A DNA stretch of 64,000 nt from Alentia gelatinosa (Eukaryota > Annelida > Polychaeta > Phyllodocida > Polynoidae). Where the stretch lies: contig OX465583.1 in the NCBI GenBank assembly GCA_950022655.1, positions 31,771,360 through 31,835,359 of the forward strand, written 5' to 3'. Of the stretch, positions 1 through 12,200 are shown one piece after another. Each line of letters starts with the position of its first letter. The first letter of the stretch is position 1. The notes under the pieces were generated by a model. It had not been told where the DNA came from. It did no database searches and saw nothing but the letters and a program-made list of their open reading frames with translations. A program made the translations under genes and the position numbers.

Positions 1-64
1 CGTATTTCACAAATAAAAGAAGATAAAGAAAGCGTGTTATTGCGAATGCGGCGGACTGTCTTAC

Positions 65-205
65 CTTGACGTGGTAGGTTTTATCGGGCTTTAGAAAGGC
101 AGCACCCTGGGCAATCTGTGTGTGTGGGTGAAGGTCGTAGCCGTCTAGAGAGAAGTGAAGCCGGTCTTGGTTGTACAGTAGAGCCACCTTCTCGAGACTC
201 ATCCC
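65..205 (-). CDS. Exon 18 of HELZ2-like gene: last exon in the window
   Basis: 47 codons, acceptor ATTTCCAG, donor GTAAGA, phase 0 at both ends. Encodes GMSLEKVALLYNQDRLHFSL and a run ending DKTYHVK. The VALLY...HFS motif is the continuation found in HELZ. The open phase and donor show that the gene continues left of position 1. Confidence 0.82.
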
Positions 206-3200
206 CTGGAAATAACAAATATTTTCTTGTCACATATACAATATAATTTCCTGGACACAATACATATACACAATATTGACTGGTATGCTCCGAGGAGTTG
301 ACGCGTGGTAATATCCGAGCGTATGCGAGGATATTGCGCAGACTCAACTCCGAGGGAGGGAGAGAGGGAGAGAGGAAAAGAGGGAGAGAGAGGGAGAGAG
401 GAAAAGAGGGAGAGAGAGGGAGAGAGGAAGGGAAGTCATCCATGAATAGGGAAAGGCCTGCATTGATTGGATATTGAAAGCCCTTCGGTTTATGAATCAG
501 TGTACACCGCTGAGATGGGTGAGGGTAGGAGGGGGAGTGGGAGAGGGAGAGATCAGTTACCCTGCCAAGTGTACATAATTTAATTTCATATGTTACATCA
601 AAGTTCCTGTCACATATATATGAACTGCATATTTTTTCATTGAAATCAACTGAAATTATACACCTATCTGTACTTAGTTTTTTAAAAAGCCACAATGTGG
701 TCAGGTCACAAAGTAACTCTGCAAACAGGCATACTACAGTAGGCTAAAGCCATAATCTATAAGACCAATTGTCTACCAGCAAGTAAGAGTATAAATCGTT
801 CTTACCCTTGTAACTTTGACGTTGAATGTCCAGGTGAGAGTGGCTGTCTTATCTTGGTGGTATGCGTTCAGCTGCCGGTCACAACTCACTTCCACACCCT
901 CCACACGCTCACTAATCTGTAAGGAAAGATGGACATTTATTCACACAATGCTTGCATTTGTTGTGATGAGAATGGCATCAATAAATGTAACACGGAGGGA
1001 TGACAAGGTTCATATGTATTAACTTGCAGTCTTCCACGTAAAGCTATATTAACACTTTCTTCACTAATACGAGTTGGACTTTAGATTAAAGTGTCTTACG
1101 GTTTTTCATTAAAAAGGGTTACTTCAATTTTCATAATTGTATTTTCAGATCTCGACAGCAGTTTCTAGATGTTGGGATTCAGTTTTCCTTGGAATTTAAG
1201 ACTATTGTATATGATAGAGATGACATTACTGCCTTAAGAGATGTAACAAAAGGATATCCATGTGTAAATTAGAGTAGAACGGTAGAAAATAAAGTTTGTA
1301 AAATGAACGATGAATCACGATTGTACTACTTTCAGTTAGGGAAAGCAAAAGGTGGAAATATTCATGTAGCATTTGCTGCCTCAGAAAGACTGGGAAAACA
1401 CATCAGTGTTGCCATGGAATGGGGCTGAGGGTCTGTGGTGAGGTTCAAGTCAATGTTTTATTGGCGTGAATGAAGCTCGAATTATACCATCTTTGATTTA
1501 TACATAGGAACAACAATTTTATAAACTGGAATTGAAAGCAAGGATTTTCCGTTGGAAAGTGGAAAACTGCATTCACTCTCTCTAAAAAACGGAGAGAGGA
1601 AGAAATATGCAGTGCAATGGTAAATGACTGACCACTTCAACGCCGGAGTAGGCGTCCTCGTACTCCTCGAGCAGGTTCTCCATGTAGGAGTAGACGCCCT
1701 CCTGTTTGGCCACCTCGCGCTTCATCTGCCTCCATCTCCAGCGCTCCAGCCACTCGTCAAGCTCCTCCTGACTGTGCGCGAACTGACACAGGTTGCCTGA
1801 GTCAGGCTGGTGCGAGTAGTGGCACATCTTCTGTAGGTGCCTGTCACAAGCAAAGCAAAGTGCTGGATGTAAATACAGGCATGGGATTGGGAAAGAACAG
1901 GTCTTTGTTTTATAAAAGGAATAAAAAATGATATACTAAAAATGAGACCAAAAAAATGCCTATTCTTCTCGGATTTACATTCCTCTCAAGAAAGACCCTT
2001 AGGATGTCAAAAGTTGGAATCCTGGACAAATCCGGCGGAAATCTACCATTTCTGGATATCAAATTCACACTCACCGCCCACACAGCTGATAAGCCGTGCC
2101 CACGATACCCCAGGGCGGCTGGCGGAAGTTCCACTGGTGCTCCTTGTCGGAGTTGACATTGAACATGTGGTGCTCGGAGGCGCAGTGCTCGTCCCACACG
2201 CGCCTCGTCTCGCACACCACGCCACAGTAGCGGCAGTACTGCACGTTGGACTGCAGGTCGACGCCCGCCCCCGGTCCCGGCAGCCCCGCGCCCGGCACTG
2301 TCTTGGCGGCCGTCACCACCGACTGACCCTGCAGGATCTTCTTGGTGGTGGTGGCGGTGGTGGCGGAGGTGGTGGTTTCTGGTGCGGCGCCATGGTTCTT
2401 GTGGCTGACGTGAATCAAAGCCTCCAACGTTCTCACTGTGTGCAAGAAAACCCCAATTAACATATTTGATTTCCATCTTTTTCATGTGGTATTTACTGCC
2501 TCAGAAAGACATGTTGACCATGGAATAGGACTGAGGATTTTGGTGGAGGTCCACACTACTGTTTTATTGGCGTGAATGAGATGCAGTTTACACTAACCTT
2601 TAATATAAACGTGAATAGAGAAGAGCAAACCTTAGAACTTCTACACAAGGCATATAATGGCTAAATTACCAGTTTCGATGCCTAATATCGACTTTTGTAA
2701 TAAAACGACCGATGTCCGATAAAGCGGCTGAAGTGGATCAGGATGTCGTTGCGACCATCCCCTTTCTTCACCGTGTACATGTGTTGATGCATTCGTTCTT
2801 TTATTTTGCATTTGGTTTGACCCATGTAATGGATCTGGCATTTTTTGCATACTAGGCAGTAGATCACCTTTGAACTGTTACATGCTATGTTTGTCTTAGT
2901 CTTGTGTGTTTTGGTTCCGTTATTTCCTGTCGTGTGGATCTCTGGGCCTTTATTTAACAGTTTGGAGTATTGTTAATTCATTCTTTAGCAGTCTTTCCTT
3001 TTTACCGATATGTCGGGTTTATTTTTAGTTTGGGTTGTAGTCAGTAGGTGCCCTAACCAAGAACTCCTTGATTTTTTTCGGTGGTTTTAGCCTTTGACTA
3101 GTTTTTTGTGACAGAGGTTTTTTTGCACTAGTCGATTTTGCCAATATATCCCAGTTTTCCTCTACCAGGCTTCCCAGTTGTTTCATGATATAAAGGTGGA

Positions 3201-6200
3201 AATATTTTTCTTGTGGAAACACATCGTTATTAGCCATGGAATATAATGTTTGAGCCACTGGTTTTCTGTGTATGACTTGGGCCCAATCTATACTCTCATT
3301 GTGTACACAAGAAAAAAAGTTGTATCAACTGGAAATGAAAAGAAGGTTTTCAATCTCAGTTCCCTAAGGAAAATACCATTAAAGAATTATTTGACATCTC
3401 TCACCATTGTTCTTGACCATCCACGTCCAAACCTCGACCTCCTGCTGACTGTGCGCGAACTGGCAGTATCCCCCGGAGTAGTCACACGTGCGCTTGGCCT
3501 GGATATGCTTACACACGATGAAGTTGTAGTTGTTCGGGATTCTGTTTGGCAGTGGACGAATTTGTTTCTTCTGTGGGATCACTATACAGATCTTGTTCAG
3601 GTTCCACAAGTGTCCATTTCCTATGAACAATGATAAAAGTGGAAAATGCAATTTGTGTAAAATTCTCTGTGCATTAACAATCCAGAATGAGAAACATTTA
3701 ACAAATATTATCTAGTGAAAAGTAATTGAAATTAAATGATTTAAGGGGCATTGTTAATGAAATCCAGAATCAAAGACATCTAACAATTATCATTTATTCG
3801 AAATTAACAGAAATATACAATTTGAAGATCTCTAAACTGAACAAAAATAATACATTTTCCCTTTTTGTGAAAATGCATTTCGGCTTAGTCGTCGGGGCAC
3901 CTCATGCATATTTTCTATTAACGTGGGCAAATTATTTTGAAAATGAATAAATCTGATATAAATGTTTGAAGCGGGACACACCTGGGCCGTTACAGCGCTC
4001 TCTCTTCTGCGTGGTCAGCTGGCCCATCGTGCGGCACACCCCACACACGTGGACGACGTTGTACGGGCAGTGCAGCACGGCTGGCGCCAGGCTCTCCGTG
4101 CTCGCCCCGCCGGCCGCCGCTGCCGCCACCTGCCCAGACTCCCCGCTGCTTGCCGCACCGCCGGCCGCACCGGCACCGTTCACATGCAGTGCCATCATCT
4201 TATCCCGCAACTTGATGAGGTACTGCTCTGAGGCCTGCACGATCTCCTCCCTAGTCATCTCTGCATCCTTCTCCAAGTACCACACGTCACACTCGACTTT
4301 GCTGTGTGCAAAGTGGCACCGCGACTTGACGCGCCGAGTACAGTACTGCAAAGCCGTGCACATGAGGAAGAAGGCTGATTTGTGCACGAAGGGGCGGTTG
4401 GCGATGGGTGTGATCTTCCCTTGGAGGTTCACATGCACCAGCAGCTTGGCCTGGCTCCATATGTGGATGTTACTGCCACACCTATCCTGGTGCGGCTTCT
4501 GGAAGACGATGCGGCAAGGACGGTCATCAAAGCATAAGCCGCACAAGAAGCGAAACTGCCCACTGTACTTTTTGAAGATCTCCTCGGCACGGGCTTTGTC
4601 CGTCTTGGTCTTCTTGCTGTTGGCCAGGATGAAGGCGCGAATACTGAATCTCTCATCCTTTTCGAGTCCCCATAGGTACTGCTCCTCCTGACTATGCGCA
4701 TAGCTGCACTGATCGATGTACCGCGCACACTCCTGGCGCGGGTTGGCCATGTAGTACCGGCAGAACACGTATCTTCCTGGGAAGTTGCGATGGTTGAGGC
4801 GTTCCCGGATCATAGTCCATATCTTCGATCCAATTTGTTTCAGCACCAGAATATTCTCGTCGCACTTGTGCTCGAGCTGCAGGTCGATCAGGTAGGAGCC
4901 CACCCCGTGGCTGAACAAGCACCTGTTGCACACCAGTGCGAAGTCATGCGAGCCTTCCAATGGGAAATTCAGATCCTCGGTCTTCGGTTCAGCTCCTGCC
5001 TCTGCCTTTTTCCTAGCCTGATATGGAAAGCTATGGCCTGTCGGTGCGACATAATTGGGCTGGTACTGGGGTTGGGGAGGAGGGGGCTGATATCGGGGTG
5101 GTGGTTGCTGGTAAGGTTGCGAGTTCACGCCTACGTTTATATAACTGATTCCACCCTGTAACAAGGCGGGCGGTACCCTGGCGGGCATGCTGTATTCACT
5201 CACAGGGGGCGCTGCGTACACAGGATGCATCAGTGGCGTTTGACGGCCCGTGCTGCCATCTGGGTTCGGAAGGAGTGTCCGGTTGCAGTATGTTGGTTCT
5301 TGATTTGTGTGTAAGGACTTAGATACGCCGGGTGCCTCTAGTAAGGGTGGGCGAGGCTGGGAGGGTGGCTGGAAGGAGGAGTGATTTTGGGTAGGCATAG
5401 GAGGTTTAGCGGTTGGCAGAGGTACGTTTGATGGCTGTGTGGTAACAACGGCAGCAGGTCTTTTCAGGTCTGTAACAAAGAGCAGTCAGTCCATGTTTAG
5501 ATATAAAATCAAAATTACAAGAGCTAAGAGTGAATTTTAAAATGGAAATATTGGCCTTTAAAGGCCAAATTAGCAGGTGGACGCATTTAAAACTCAATAC
5601 AAGTTCTGCTGATTATTAAATATTATGATATCACTGAAGTTGGCAGTAATTGGAGGTATAGGTGAGGGGGAAAGGGACGTGTCAGATTACCATGGGAGAA
5701 ACTTACGCAACTTTTGTGCATATCTTACAAGTCTTCCATTACTGAGCCTGTCAGATGTTTGGAGAATTTCATTAAGTAGTTAGAGGTCCATAATCAAAGA
5801 CTTGAGCAAGTCTAGGGAGAGACCAAACCCTGCCAAGGAGTTCTTAAAATGAACCTGTCCCCCCGCCCAATTTAAAAAAACCAAACTCTTTAGAAAAAAA
5901 AAAGATCCATGTCAAAATAGTAAGTAATAAAATCAAAGGATATTTCATTGCCAGAAAAAGTAGAAATTATATATCTATCTGTAATTAGTTGGTGTTAGTT
6001 GGCCATACTACAGGCTCCAATTCAATGTGATTATATCAAAAGACGTGGCGTATCTGTTAAAAAAAAAAATTCCAACCACGGATCCTAGACAGACCCATTG
6101 GAACGGAAAAATTACAAACATCCATATTCAATGTGAGGCTGAGCTTCAACTGCTAATAACTCATTCCATAAAGTTTACTTACCGTTAGCCTGCGTCACCT

Positions 6201-9200
6201 TCCTTAACTGTGACATATATTCTGTTATACTTAAGAGTCCCTTATGATCCGCAGACCAGAACTCTATTTCTGTTTCACTGTGGCCAAACGTACAACTGTT
6301 CTCGCCTATTTTACACGGCACTCGAGCCTGATACTGCTGACATAATTTAAATCTCCCACCAAAAGTCGTCTGTGTTGACATCTGAAACGACCATAAAACA
6401 AAGCAAGTCTTAGCTGAATCCAAGAGAGTCCAACTTTGGCATGCCAAGTTAGCCCCCCAAAACCTAAAAGTGTTATCATTCATGTGACAGGGGCAAATGA
6501 AAATCATTTTGCTCTCTACTGGTTTAGGTAAATACAACTTCTGATAACATGAAACAAGGATGTTAATTTCTGTCAGAAAACCAAAGTGGAAATATTTTAC
6601 ATGTGGAATATACTGCCTTAGAAATTGAGAAAATCTGGAAAACGTGTGGGTGTCAGGCACGGCGTGGGGCTAATAAAAGGATTTTGTAGAATGTAAGGCA
6701 TGAGGAACATGTAAAAATAGTCATGACACCAATACGTAATCCTTTTTTCCGATGATATCGTTCAGAACTTGGCTTCGTACATATATGTTAACCTTGATAA
6801 AGAGCAACTAGAGCTCGAGACGTCGATTCATAATTAAACACAGGCAAATCTAGTTGACACCGTCTTGGTCATAATATATACCATACTACAGGAATATATC
6901 TATAGTTGAGGAGAAAACCTGAAAACTAGCACCCCTTTGATAAAACACACCATTACATACTACTTCTACTATACTACTCACCTTATGTGGCCGTGACCGG
7001 ATCTTCAACCAGAGGGCACCAGCGTTATTCCTGGCTTTGGTGAGGAGGATGTCTCGGGAACACGAGTGCGGGCCCTTGTTGTGGTACCGACTGCCAAGCA
7101 TGCCTTCTCCGTCCTTCACGTAGCACGAGGAACACGCCAGCCGGGTTTCGTATTTAGTCGCCAACACAGGTGGCAACGGCGGGCCCGAATGTACTGGCGC
7201 CGACTTAGGTGCAGCAGGCTGAGGGGCTGCCGCTTGAGGAGGGGCTGCCGCTTGAGCAGGGGCTGCCGCTTGAGCAGGGGCTGCCGGCTGTTTTAAAATC
7301 AATATGGGTTTTTTCTTTTATCATATACCCATCCAGTGTATTTGATAATGACGTACTTCTGTTCCCTATACATTATAAATTGTGTATTGTACCTTGCGCA
7401 ATGCACTGTTATACTGAACTCGTTGAAACAACAGCAGTGTGTGACTTTTCACGTCGACATTTCTTCTAGGGCTTTTAAAGATTTTATCAATTTTGGGTAT
7501 ACGATAAATATATAACAACCTACAATGTTTGTACATGCGACAAAACTCGATAGGAATTGATGTCATTTACAGGACTCGGCCTGGGGCCACTCTCTGTAAA
7601 AAAACAACAATTCCCCACATTGTTTTGTAGCATGTGCAGCACGGTCAGGTCGTTTTATATAAGTATTACTTATCCAGGCTCTAGCCTATTTTTCTATCAA
7701 TGTGGATTGTTTTGTATTACCTTTTTGGGATCTAGACTGTGTTAACATCAATATGGATTGTTTCGTATCAATTACTAGGGATCCAGTCCGTGCGTCTTAA
7801 CATTTTTAGGGGTTGTTTTGTATTACCTATTTTGGCCCCAAGCTATTTTATCATTAATCTGGGCTGTTTTGTATTACATTTGTACTTATCTGAGCTCTAG
7901 GTTGTATCAACAGCAAATTGAGTGGATTCAGTATGTTTAACAAAATATCACGTCCCGTTTAATTTTTCTAATCGAAAAACGCAAAAATAGTCATTGACCA
8001 TCTAAATTAGCTCGAAATAAAATAATAAAATTTGAATAACAAAATACTATCATTGATGAGGCAACAAGGACATTTCCAACTACTGTATAAGTATTTAAAA
8101 AATACAAGCTATTTTATCATTAATCTGGGCTGTTTTGTATTACATTTGTACTTATCTGAGCTCTAGGTTGTATCAACAGCAAATTGAGTGGATTCAGTAT
8201 GTTTAACAAAATATCACGTCCCGTTTAATTTTTCTAATCGAAAAACGCAAAAATAGTCATTGACCATCTAAATTAGCTCGAAATAAAATAATAAAATTTG
8301 AATAACAAAATACTATCATTGATGAGGCAACAAGGACATTTCCAACTACTGTATAAGTATTAAAAAAATACAGCGAAAGGGTGAAATACGGTTGATAATC
8401 TAAATCAAAACCGGTTTAAACTCGAAAATGAGCTTTGTGAAGGGTCAATAATCCATTGAATCACAGATTATAACGTATATGTTTTACTGGGCCGCTGACA
8501 TTGGACTTTATTTGGACAAATTAGTATTGTTACGATAGCTATCCAATTGCGGCAGGCATATTCAGGAATTTAGCAGATAAATGCCGGAGAACAGGGAGAT
8601 AAGGGAAATGAATGTAACTCACCTGTGGTTTATTGGCTGTATGAAGAAGAGGAAACAAATTGAAGAGATTGTATTAGTAAAATCCAACTAGAAATAGATC
8701 TTTTATCCAACACACGTAGATAAAAATACATATAATTATGCAATGAATACATTGATAAGTATAGGTGTCTAATCGGGCGGTAGAAAGTTTGAGTCTTTTA
8801 ACAAGAGGGGAAAAATTACCTTTCGCTTTCTGCGTTCCATATTCAAAATCGTCAAGTCCCATGTTATTGCTTGCGTATTTAGCGATGTTCTGAAAGAACA
8901 GTTGATAAGAGGTCGTGAGGAGATAGACACCAAACTAATTGAGTCTCTATAGGGTATGTAGTATTAATCATATGTAACCAAATGCTGTGAATCCCAAACC
9001 ACCTCGGAAATCTCAAGAACACTTAATTTAAGAATGCCCTTATGATGAAGAGTATGACTGCACATTCCTCTGGACGGATATAATACATCAGAAAAAAGAG
9101 ACAGTCATAATTAAGTCTTCTTCACCCACACACCCTTTAGTATAATTTTCCCAAATACCATTTGTTAAACAATTAGAGAAAAATAATTAAACGTTCATTA

Positions 9201-12200
9201 ATCCGGACTGCTAATCAGAGTTAGAAAATGACATCGGACATACATTCAATAGGAAAAAGGGCTCTAAACATTATGTAGTACAACATGGTCCGAGTTCTGG
9301 AATCTGTCATTTCAGGAAACGTCGGCATATTTTAGTGACCTGACGGCACTTCGGGTGACCTGACGGCACTTCGGGTGACCTGACGGCACTTCGGGTGACC
9401 TGACGCCACCGGAGTGCGTCCGATTCTAAATAGGGTGCTGCCGGTTACGGCCGGAATGTAGATATTGCGGAATATTGATCATTATATAAAAAATGACAGA
9501 AGTAATATATCTCAATACCCGCACCCCTGATTATTAACATAATAATTACACTGACCAAGCTACTTAGATTCATAAAAGTGGTTTATTTTTACAGATGGTG
9601 ACAGACGAGTTCAATCAGCATGAGAAACGCACCAGGATATCGCGTGGAGCATAGAAGCGGTTATTGGTGGAGTTGGGCGGGAGTCTATACACAAAGTTCT
9701 CTTCCTCTGACTCGCTCTCTTCTTCCTCCTCGCTCTCTTCCTCCGTGGACGACGGTTCGGGCGCTGGCCGTGGTGGCGGTTTGCTTACTGTCTGTTGCTG
9801 CTGTGCCTTTTGTCTTCCTACAAAATTTGAAAAAAATCCCGTGATATCCCGTTACTAAACCCTAGTCGTAAACTGAAAAAATACAACAACAAAAAACAAC
9901 AAAATGGGCGATTTATCACTATATATTGAAATCACCGATTTTTTTATGTGACAATTCCTATTCATTATTTTCTATTAGTGAAAGTTGATTCATAGTTCTC
10001 AAAGCTACATATATGTCTTATAATAGTTCATTATTTTCTTTAAAAAATAAAGGCATTGCTAACTTAAGTACGAGTATTATATCACACAATTTGTATCTAT
10101 ATTATATTTCAGTTTTTTCAATAACAAAGTAGTATCGGCTTCGTTCAGAGGTGTCTATTGCTACGTCTCAAATATTTAAGTTTTATATCACGGTCCGAAC
10201 AAGTAATTATATAGAACGTCCTGACCATGCTGTACAAGTCACAGAATGAGATGCTAATTTACTGTTTGTACAGACTGAGGCGTTTACGCCGAGTTCCGTA
10301 CAAACGGTAAATTAGCATCGAGTTCTGTGACTTGTACAAGCATGGTTGGACGTTATATATTTATATACCAGAAATTAAAAAAAAATCAATTTTTTAACAA
10401 CCAAAATTTTAATAAATGTGTATGGCTAGGTGGTCCGTATTTTAGTGTACGGACCAGTGGTCCGTACAGTATTTTTACGTCATATGCCAAAACGGTGTGT
10501 ATTTACAGTATATACGGCATGGGTATATAGTAAAGTAGAACTCTGCGTAAGCGAACACGTCTAACTACCCAACTGAACAAACTCCGTTCTGGGCCAAAGT
10601 ATTCGTTTACGCGAGTTACCCTCTTGTACTTGGTTTTGAATTTTCCAATAGTCATATAGTACAGTATTCATTCATGTTTATACAGGCTACTCTGTGGTAA
10701 AGGTAGGGCGGGTCATTGCAGACACGTGTACACGCTTGCCTACAGCAGCTTTTGATTCAGGCCGCCAGTCTATTTGCCACACAGAGACCCCGATACACAG
10801 ATAATCTAACTTATCTGGAGTGTTGTCCCCACACTCCCTGACATATTTGATAAGGAGTGCCTCCAAAGTGTCCATCTTTATGGGGTTAAATGGTTTTTTA
10901 AAACAAAAATAACTGTCGGTTGACGCGGGCCGTCCACTTACACGGGGTTTAAGTAAACGTCCAATAAAGGGGAAAATTTCCGTTCTGAGCCAAACTGTGA
11001 GTTAACACAGCGTGCCCGTTAGGCGAGGTTTTATTGTACTGTTATTTATAACCACAAACATACCTTCGTCCATCCCTAACATTACATACATATATCAGAC
11101 TTAAATCAATACACAATATGTTGACTTGCCTCTCTTTTTCTTCTTAGTTTTAGCTTTTGTAGCTTGTGCCTTTTGTACTTGTTTCTGAAATACCAATGTA
11201 ATTTTATGCTGATGAAAAAGAAAAGAAGAAAAAGTACATTTGTCGTATAAAAGAAACAGAGAGTAAATTGGGAAGGTACATGAGCGCTATGAATTATACT
11301 TTAAACTGGTAATCATTATCTGAATACGGTATAATATTGTTGTGAACACTTTTAAACGGAATGTTCCTTTGTAAGGGTGACAATTAAAGTTTATCTTTCT
11401 CCTTAGATCTCACCAGTAAATTTGGATATATTTTCTGTCATGCATTTTAAGAAAAAAAAAACAAAAAAACAGTGTAACAATGCAGTTGTGAATGGCACAG
11501 GACGAGGTACATTTAGGTAAAACATGGCAGTGGCAGAGGTACTTCAGGGCAAAGTATCATAGGATGAAATACTTCGAGGTAAAGCATCATCAAAGACATT
11601 AAGGTAAAAGATCATGCCGGTCCAGGAACTTAAGACAAAAATCACTTGAGACATGGTACTTCGAGGTAAAATTTTATACATGATGAGGTACTTCGAGGTA
11701 AAATTGAAATATGATAAACTTTTCCAATATCACATTTATGACGAAGATACACGAAGAACAAGACTTTGGATGAAGTAAGTCTCACCATTGTATTATGGAT
11801 ATTAGTTCCCTTTAGCCAGCTGTTGTCGAGGTCTGCTGGCGTCGCACTGTTAGTGGCCGACGCAACACTGGCCTTGGCAGAAGCACGGGCTGTGCTTGTG
11901 GCGGAGGCTTGCGGCTGACCGTAGGAAGGTGCCGCGGCACGGGCGAAAGTCTGACCTCGCATGCTCGCTTCTGCGGGCTGGCGAATATTACCACTCATCT
12001 CCTCCTGCAGCTTGGAGAACTGCGTGAATGGAAAAAATACAGACACATAATGCAGAGGGAAATCTGGAAAACTGAAGATTATCATTAAGCTATCGATTAT
12101 GTTTTTTAAAAAAAAGCCCAGTGTAGTATCAGAGGGAGATTAGGTTGGACACGTAAGCAATCATTACAACGACTGAATTGGATCTTGTGATGCGTCCTTC

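Noticed and set aside
1582..5398. Identification as ZC3H7A/B from the TPR and CCCH units alone
   Set aside because: Exons 17 and 18 continue with a HELZ-type post-finger segment that ZC3H7 lacks, so a HELZ/HELZ2-like protein fits better; left open as an alternative in the feature entry.
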